Assembly: GCA_944326335.1 (NCBI GenBank)
Contig: CALVDM010000013.1
Span: 1-64,000 of the forward strand
Source of the DNA: an uncultured Bacteroidales bacterium
Lineage (GTDB): Bacteria > Bacteroidota > Bacteroidia > Bacteroidales > UBA932
Length of the DNA: 64,000 bases
Reading direction: 5' to 3'
Shown: piece by piece, positions 62,866 through 64,000 of the stretch
Numbering within the stretch: the stretch's first letter is position 1
How the letters are laid out: each line of letters starts with the position of its first letter
The notes under the pieces: generated by a model
The model's input: only the letters and a program-made list of their open reading frames with translations
The model's database searches: none
What the model was told of the DNA's origin: nothing
Translations under genes and position numbers: made by a program

Positions 62866-64000
62866 TCAGTGGTTGTGTGTATGTGCAGGGATTGCGTTGC
62901 TTGCAGAGGCGAGTTTCACGTTATATGCCCCTTTCACCACGACGTTGTCTCCGGCCGACAGTCCTGAAATTATTTCAGTCCTTGCCCCGTCGCTTTCCCC
63001 CGGAGTTACCTCCTGTTTCCTGTAGCAGCTTTCGTCGAGTTTGAGGTACACGAAATAGAGCCCCTGTTCTTCTGTGAGGGCGGATGTCGGTACGGAAATC
63101 ACATTGTCACGCACGGATGTGAGAAGCCACACCTCTGCGAATGTCCCCGGAATCAGTTTTTCCCTGTTCTCGAATTCGAATGTCACCGGAATGTAGTACG
63201 ATGTCCCGGACTGGTTCCTGCCGACCGAGACGAGCCTGCCGCCGAGAGCTTCCACGTTGAATATCCTGTCGCCGTACTGTGTGGCGAAGTTGGCGGACTT
63301 TATCTTGTCGAGCATCCCGTAATGCCTCTGGGACACGTCCGCCTTGAGGATGAGGTTCATGTTGCGGGAGATGGATGCCAGTCGGGTGCCCATGCTTACA
63401 TAGTCCCCTTCGCTGACGGATATGTCCGTCACGTATCCGTCCGATGGGGATTCTATGAGCACGCCTGTCCCTTCCGGGTTCGGTTTCAGGGCTTCATACG
63501 CCATCCGGGCAGTCTCATATTCTTCCCGGATTCTTGCAAAATCCTTCTGCGAGACTATCTTGCTGTCGACGAGCCTGGCTGCCCGCTCATATTCGGCCTT
63601 GGCCGTCTCGTAAGCCACCTTAGCCTTGCCTATCCTGTTCCCGTCCTGTATGTTCCCGGAGACAATCGAGAACAGCGGCTTGCCTGCCTCGACCCTTGTC
63701 CCCTCGAAATATTCTCCGCAGAACGTGACTATGCCGTCTGTCGCCGCTACGACGGACATGTCATCCCCTCTCGACGGCAGTATCTGTCCGCCGGTGCGGA
63801 TTACTCCTGAAAAACCGGACGGGTGTACAGTCTCGGCCACAATGCCGGCCGCCTGTGCCTTTTCCGGTGAGATGATGATTTCTTCAGAGTGGCCGTGCGC
63901 CTCTTCTTCGTCATGATGGATGTCGTGGTCGTGGTTGTCGTTCCGGCCTCCGTTGCATGACCAGAGCAGGAGCAGCGAACATGCCCCCGCAAGCAGTGCA
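62866..64000 (-). CDS. Metal RND efflux periplasmic adaptor lipoprotein with His-rich N-terminus (5' end beyond window)
   Basis: The start lies beyond 64000; 377 residues are visible. The frame continues upstream of the GTG at 63840 and encodes a lipobox (LLWSC) and then a His/Asp/Glu-rich stretch, HDHDIHHDEEEAHGHSEE, likely to bind metal. The IIISPEKAQAAGI start of the adaptor fold follows, then lipoyl halves (VVAATDGIVTFCGEYFEGTRV, YVTDISVSEGDYVSMGTRLA), a helical hairpin and the C-terminal barrel. The protein ends IPAHTHNH, also His-containing. It couples the RND pump to the outer-membrane channel. The GTG at 63840 is not the real start. Confidence 0.9.
   Translation of the reverse strand, partial: ALLAGACSLLLLWSCNGGRNDNHDHDIHHDEEEAHGHSEEIIISPEKAQAAGIVAETVHPSGFSGVIRTGGQILPSRGDDMSVVAATDGIVTFCGEYFEGTRVEAGKPLFSIVSGNIQDGNRIGKAKVAYETAKAEYERAARLVDSKIVSQKDFARIREEYETARMAYEALKPNPEGTGVLIESPSDGYVTDISVSEGDYVSMGTRLASISRNMNLILKADVSQRHYGMLDKIKSANFATQYGDRIFNVEALGGRLVSVGRNQSGTSYYIPVTFEFENREKLIPGTFAEVWLLTSVRDNVISVPTSALTEEQGLYFVYLKLDESCYRKQEVTPGESDGARTEIISGLSAGDNVVVKGAYNVKLASASNAIPAHTHNH

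Noticed and set aside
62866..63840. Adaptor gene starting with GTG at 63840
   Set aside because: The frame stays open to the window end and encodes a lipobox and His-rich leader, so the true start is outside.

Overview
The window looks like chromosomal DNA of a member of the Bacteroidetes, probably order Bacteroidales. Reasons: a SusC/SusD pair inside a polysaccharide utilisation locus (PUL), a one-protein hybrid two-component regulator, BACON-type surface lipoproteins, type III glutamine synthetase, LL-diaminopimelate aminotransferase, and promoters with the TAnnTTTG -7 element. By eye GC is about 55 percent in most of the window and clearly lower in the restriction-modification block. Genus is not decidable from this; an Alistipes/Rikenellaceae-like organism would fit. 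No rRNA, tRNA, CRISPR array or insertion sequence was recognised.

Layout. 1-557: four copies of a 136-bp tandem repeat that run up to the stop codon of a complete DpnII-type (GATC) restriction-modification operon (3245 to 555, minus strand; two methylases around one endonuclease). 3.3-7.3 kb: a thioredoxin-fold lipoprotein, a three-gene envelope operon of unknown role (barrel plus two lipoproteins) and L-serine dehydratase.

7.3-34.9 kb: one large PUL. A minus-strand arm holds a clan GH-A hydrolase and two DUF2264 proteins. A plus-strand arm (11.6-28.7 kb) holds a GH88-DUF2264 fusion, a frameshifted SusC, SusD, GH2, a large multidomain GH-A enzyme, a GH43-like enzyme, a BACON lipoprotein and GH105. 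The arms share a 224-bp divergent promoter region with an 11-bp inverted repeat. A hybrid sensor/AraC regulator follows, then uxuA and an SDR-type fructuronate reductase. The parts agree: glycan is bound and imported by SusCD, uronic acid is removed by GH88, GH105 and probably DUF2264 enzymes, and the uronate goes into the mannonate/KDG pathway. The likely substrate is a glucuronate-decorated glycan; no polysaccharide lyase was seen.

35-39.6 kb: an accessory patch with a Fic protein, a 722-aa lipoprotein and a DUF4143 AAA ATPase. The last two lie between two perfect 59-bp direct repeats. 39.6-45.4 kb: a tolC-hlyD-permease-permease efflux operon, divergent from an AraC regulator. 45.4-46.3 kb: peroxiredoxin Bcp and a guanine deaminase-like enzyme.

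46.4-58.3 kb (minus): a nitrogen block, gltB-gltD-asnB-dapF-dapL-glnN, joining ammonia assimilation (GOGAT plus GSIII) with asparagine and meso-diaminopimelate synthesis. 58.3-64 kb (minus): a heavy-metal RND efflux operon (adaptor with His-rich N-terminus, cut by the window end; RND pump; outer-membrane channel) closed by a strong terminator.
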